Assembly (NCBI RefSeq): GCF_014643595.1
Contig: NZ_BMJT01000014.1
Location: forward strand, 1-45,985
Direction: 5' to 3'
Source of the DNA: Lysinibacillus alkalisoli
GTDB lineage: Bacteria; Bacillota; Bacilli; Bacillales_A; Planococcaceae
DNA: 45,985 nucleotides
The notes beneath the pieces were generated by a model. It did not search any database and was not told the DNA's origin. It saw nothing but the letters and a program-made list of their open reading frames with translations. Positions 43,570 to 45,985 of this stretch are shown piece after piece. The stretch's first letter is position 1. The number at the start of each line of letters is the position of its first letter. The position numbers and the translations under genes were made by a program.

Positions 43570-44199
43570 TTATATGAGTTTTTTGAGGAGTGCTTGCCAA
43601 ACATCCTCAACCACCTTAGTTATTTCTTGATTAGCATCAATGATAACTATTCGTTCTTTATCTTTAGATGCTAATTGTAAGTATCCTTCTCTCACTTTTT
43701 GATGAAAAGCCAAATGCTCTTGATCTAAACGATTATTTTCTCGTTCTTGATTAGCTGTAATACGAGACAAGCCAATTTCTGGTGGCAAATCAAATAATAT
43801 TGTAATATCAGGAAGTTTATCCCCTATCGCAAAACTATTGATTTTCCTTACATTATCTATCCCTAAACCACGTGCGTAACCTTGATATGCTAATGAAGAA
43901 TCAATAAATCGGTCACACAATACTAAAGTACCTTCTTTTAATGATGGTTCTATTTTTTCAAAATAATGTTGACTACGTGCTGCTGCATATAATAGAGCTT
44001 CTGTGTGTTCATTCATCTCTATATGATCAGGGTTTAAAATAATATCTCTTATCTTTTCTGAGATTGTAATTCCCCCCGGTTCACGTGTTACAAGTATTGC
44101 TTTATATTTTTCTTTTAAACGTTGCGCTATAATAGCAAGCACCGTTGTTTTCCCTGCACCTTCTGGGCCTTCAAACGTAATCAACTTTCCATCTAACAC
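43570..44199 (-). CDS. tmk: Thymidylate kinase
   Basis: Phosphorylates dTMP to dTDP. It has 209 residues. The P-loop is FEGPEGAGKTT (about 9-19), the DRF motif is CDRFIDSSLAYQG (about 95-107), and a LID region with RITANQERENNRLD follows. The start is GTG, with AGGAGG 7 bases upstream. It lies 11 bases after the decarboxylase gene, as in B. subtilis yaaO-tmk. Confidence 0.97.
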   Translation of the reverse strand: MLDGKLITFEGPEGAGKTTVLAIIAQRLKEKYKAILVTREPGGITISEKIRDIILNPDHIEMNEHTEALLYAAARSQHYFEKIEPSLKEGTLVLCDRFIDSSLAYQGYARGLGIDNVRKINSFAIGDKLPDITILFDLPPEIGLSRITANQERENNRLDQEHLAFHQKVREGYLQLASKDKERIVIIDANQEITKVVEDVWQALLKKLI

Positions 44200-44210
44200 T
44201 TGATTACCTC

Positions 44211-45626
44211 CTATTTAACTACTTTAATTTCTTTAGTATTTCTATTTTCTCTTTGAAAATTAGCCCCTGCTAATTGTAACATTTCTAAGTTTGTTAACAT
44301 AGACAATGTAATTTTTTCACCAGCGACAAATAAAGGAATACCAGGAGGATATGGAATAATTGTCTCTGCTGCAATACGATGTAATGCTTGAGTATAATGA
44401 ATAAATTCGGACGCCTGCTTTTTCACCTCAAAAGGTGAGTATATCGGCTCTATAACAACAGGTTCGTCATAGTGTTCTATTAATTCATAATTCACGGTAG
44501 CCGTTTGTATAAGTTGAATATAAGCATATTTTATAGCTTTTCTAATAGCAATAAACGATGTTTCTTCATTAACTTTTACTAATGGTAATATACAAACTAC
44601 TTGATACAGATCAGCAAGCTCTACATAAACATGTTGGTGTTCTAAAGCTGATTGTAGCTGAAAACCTGTATAGCCAGGTGCTCTAAGTAACAATTTTAAA
44701 GGGTCCTCTACTTCTATAATTTCCAAACCTCTTATAGATCGTAAACTCTCGATAAATAATTGGCGCTTCTCCATAAAATAATGACTATCAGCTAATGTAT
44801 AATTAGCTTTATAATGACGTGCATCATCTAAAGAAGCCATAATTAAATAAGATGGACTACTAGATTGTAGTATAGATAAATTTTGCCTTACTTTTTCTAA
44901 TGAAATGCTCTCACTATTTACATGTAAATAAGCTCCCATCGTCATTGCAGGTAATGTTTTATGTGCGGATTGTACAACCATATCTGCTCCGTAACGCAAC
45001 GATGATTTAGGAAAATGTGGTGAAATATCAAAATGTGCGCCATGGGCCTCATCGATTAATACAATAATATCATGAGCATGGCAATACTGAATAATCTCTA
45101 ATAACTCTTTATTACATTCGCCATAATAAGTTGGTGTTGTTAATAAAATAGTTTTAACAGTAGGATATTTTAAAATTGCTTGTCGTATCGTATCTAAAGA
45201 AATAGATACCATCGTTTGTGTTCGTTGATCCCATTGCCCACCAATATAAATAGGATTGATTTTTCCTAACTCTAACGCATTAAATATGGATTTATGAGCA
45301 TTTCTTTGAATAAAGATCTTGTCGCCCATTTGACAATTAGATAAAAGCATAATCAAATTACCAACTGTTGATCCGTTTACTAAAAAAAAGCTCTCTTTTG
45401 TGTTATGTAATTCCGTCAATAACTGTTGTGATGTCAATAAAATGCTAGTTGCATGATATAAATCATCTAATCCATTTAATTCTGTAACATCATAAGCTAA
45501 TGAATCTTTTATAGGCTGTGGTAATTTAGATAAAGTGCCATGTTTATGTCCTGGTACATGTAAAGAATAATTTCTTTGTTTAACAAAGTTATGCATTGCT
45601 TCAACTAACGGTTTCTGATGTTGCAT
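44211..45626 (-). CDS. yaaO: Orn/Lys/Arg decarboxylase family protein (YaaO-like)
   Basis: A PLP enzyme of fold type I, 471 residues, shorter than the biodegradative E. coli decarboxylases because the N-terminal wing domain is missing. The PLP lysine is in VQSAHKTLPAM (about 219-229), after LIDEAHGAHF with the PLP aspartate. The N-terminal HVPGHKHG motif and C-terminal IPYPPGIPLFVAGE are typical. Substrate (arginine, lysine or ornithine) cannot be decided; B. subtilis YaaO is also unassigned. ATG follows AAGGAGG. It is the first gene after the rRNA operon, and I see no clear promoter of its own. Confidence 0.92.
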   Translation of the reverse strand: MQHQKPLVEAMHNFVKQRNYSLHVPGHKHGTLSKLPQPIKDSLAYDVTELNGLDDLYHATSILLTSQQLLTELHNTKESFFLVNGSTVGNLIMLLSNCQMGDKIFIQRNAHKSIFNALELGKINPIYIGGQWDQRTQTMVSISLDTIRQAILKYPTVKTILLTTPTYYGECNKELLEIIQYCHAHDIIVLIDEAHGAHFDISPHFPKSSLRYGADMVVQSAHKTLPAMTMGAYLHVNSESISLEKVRQNLSILQSSSPSYLIMASLDDARHYKANYTLADSHYFMEKRQLFIESLRSIRGLEIIEVEDPLKLLLRAPGYTGFQLQSALEHQHVYVELADLYQVVCILPLVKVNEETSFIAIRKAIKYAYIQLIQTATVNYELIEHYDEPVVIEPIYSPFEVKKQASEFIHYTQALHRIAAETIIPYPPGIPLFVAGEKITLSMLTNLEMLQLAGANFQRENRNTKEIKVVK

Positions 45627-45666
45627 CGTAAAATAACCTCCTTATTTAGTAGATTAGAGTAAATAT

Positions 45667-45701
45667 AAAACCCCTGTTACGAAAATCGTAACAGGGGTTT
45701 T
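45667..45701 (-). terminator. Terminator of the rRNA operon after 5S
   Basis: A perfect 16-bp stem (AAAACCCCTGTTACGA) with a 3-base loop; TTTT closes the hairpin on both sides. It lies 8 bases after the 5S 3' end on the minus strand. Only 40 bases separate it from the start of the yaaO-like gene. Confidence 0.9.
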
Positions 45702-45708
45702 AACAAGT

Positions 45709-45824
45709 GCCTAGCAACGTTCTACTCTCGCAGGACCTACATCCAACTACCATCGACGCTAAAGAGCTTAACTACTGTGTTCGGTATGGGAACAGGTGTG
45801 ACCTCTTTGCCATTGCCACTAGAC
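45709..45824 (-). rRNA. rrf: 5S ribosomal RNA
   Basis: The minus strand carries a complete 5S rRNA of 116 bases. The ends pair as helix I (GTCTAGTGGC with GTTGCTAGGC), and the core GAGGTCACACCTGTTCCCAT and CCGAACACAGTAGTTAAGCT is conserved. It follows 23S rRNA at about 43 bases and is cut out by RNase M5, whose gene (rnmV) is in this window. Confidence 0.96.
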
Positions 45825-45866
45825 AAATTATTCGTTCAAAACTGGATAAACGCACATTGAAAAGTT

Positions 45867-45985
45867 GGTTAAGTCCTCGACCGATTAGTATTCGTCAGCT
45901 GCATATGTCGCCATACTTTCACGCCGAACCTATCTACCTCATCGTCTTTGAGGGGTCTTACTTACTTGCGTAATGGGAAATCTCA
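45867..45985 (-). rRNA. rrl: 23S ribosomal RNA, 3' end (partial)
   Basis: The minus strand shows the conserved 3' end of 23S rRNA, including AATACTAATCGGTCGAGGAC and the upstream GACGATGAGGTAGATAGGTT helix. The gene runs off the right edge; the exact 3' end is set by comparison with the usual CTTAACC ending. Confidence 0.95.

Noticed and set aside
45707-45973. 88-residue open frame across the 5S and 23S region
   Set aside because: Lies entirely on the complement of rRNA and its spacer; not a protein gene.

Overview
The window is an AT-rich, compact chromosomal segment of a Bacillales bacterium. It follows almost exactly the gene order that Bacillus subtilis shows between its rrnA and rrnJ ribosomal RNA operons. 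Nearly everything is on the minus strand. The order in transcription direction, from the right edge leftwards, is: end of a 23S rRNA, 5S rRNA, yaaO-like decarboxylase, tmk, darA, yaaR, holB, ricT, yabA, trmN6, yazA, rsmI, (abrB divergent), metG, tatD, yabE-like, rnmV, ksgA, veg, ispE, purR, ridA, spoVG, glmU, prs, ctc, pth, mfd, yabM-like, mazG, rqcP, divIC, yabR, (tRNA-Met and tRNA-Glu on plus), tilS, hprT, ftsH, coaX, hslO, yacD-like, cysK, pabB-pabA-pabC-folP-folB-folK, dusB, lysS, and then tandem promoters and leader of another rRNA operon whose 16S gene lies off the left edge.

What is missing says most about the organism. Compared with the remembered B. subtilis order, the slots for csfB, yabG, sspF, fin, spoVT, yabP, yabQ and spoIIE (with yabS/yabT) are empty or hold unrelated short genes, while their housekeeping neighbours are all intact. 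This suggests a non-sporulating lineage. With the AT-rich composition it would fit a Kurthia/Caryophanon-like member of the Planococcaceae (Caryophanaceae), but the genus is a guess from composition and gene content only. Staphylococcus fits less well because a type III pantothenate kinase and an AbrB gene with Spo0A boxes are present. Despite the loss, regulatory DNA of the post-exponential network seems to remain: two tandem Spo0A boxes at abrB, a sigma-H-type promoter at spoVG and a sigma-B-type promoter at ctc.

Functional blocks: translation (lysS, metG, dusB, ksgA, rsmI, trmN6, tilS, pth, ctc, rnmV, rqcP, rRNA, tRNAs); folate and p-aminobenzoate synthesis (pabB to folK, tightly overlapping); nucleotide and precursor metabolism (prs, hprT, purR, tmk, coaX, cysK, mazG); cell envelope and division (glmU, divIC, yabM flippase, yabE muralytic protein, ispE, ftsH); DNA replication and repair (holB, yabA, mfd); stress and second messengers (hslO, darA, ricT, yabR). 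Many genes overlap by 4 to 11 bases, and most transcription units end in clear hairpin terminators.

Two short plus-strand genes were not recognised: a 56-residue two-helix membrane protein at 15912-16082 and an 83-residue protein at 20753-21004. They sit in the spoIIE and spoVT slots. I found no CRISPR array, insertion sequence, prophage, restriction system or defence island, and no convincing previously undescribed multi-gene system. The points worth a second look are the two orphan genes and the pattern of lost sporulation genes beside retained Spo0A, sigma-H and sigma-B signals.
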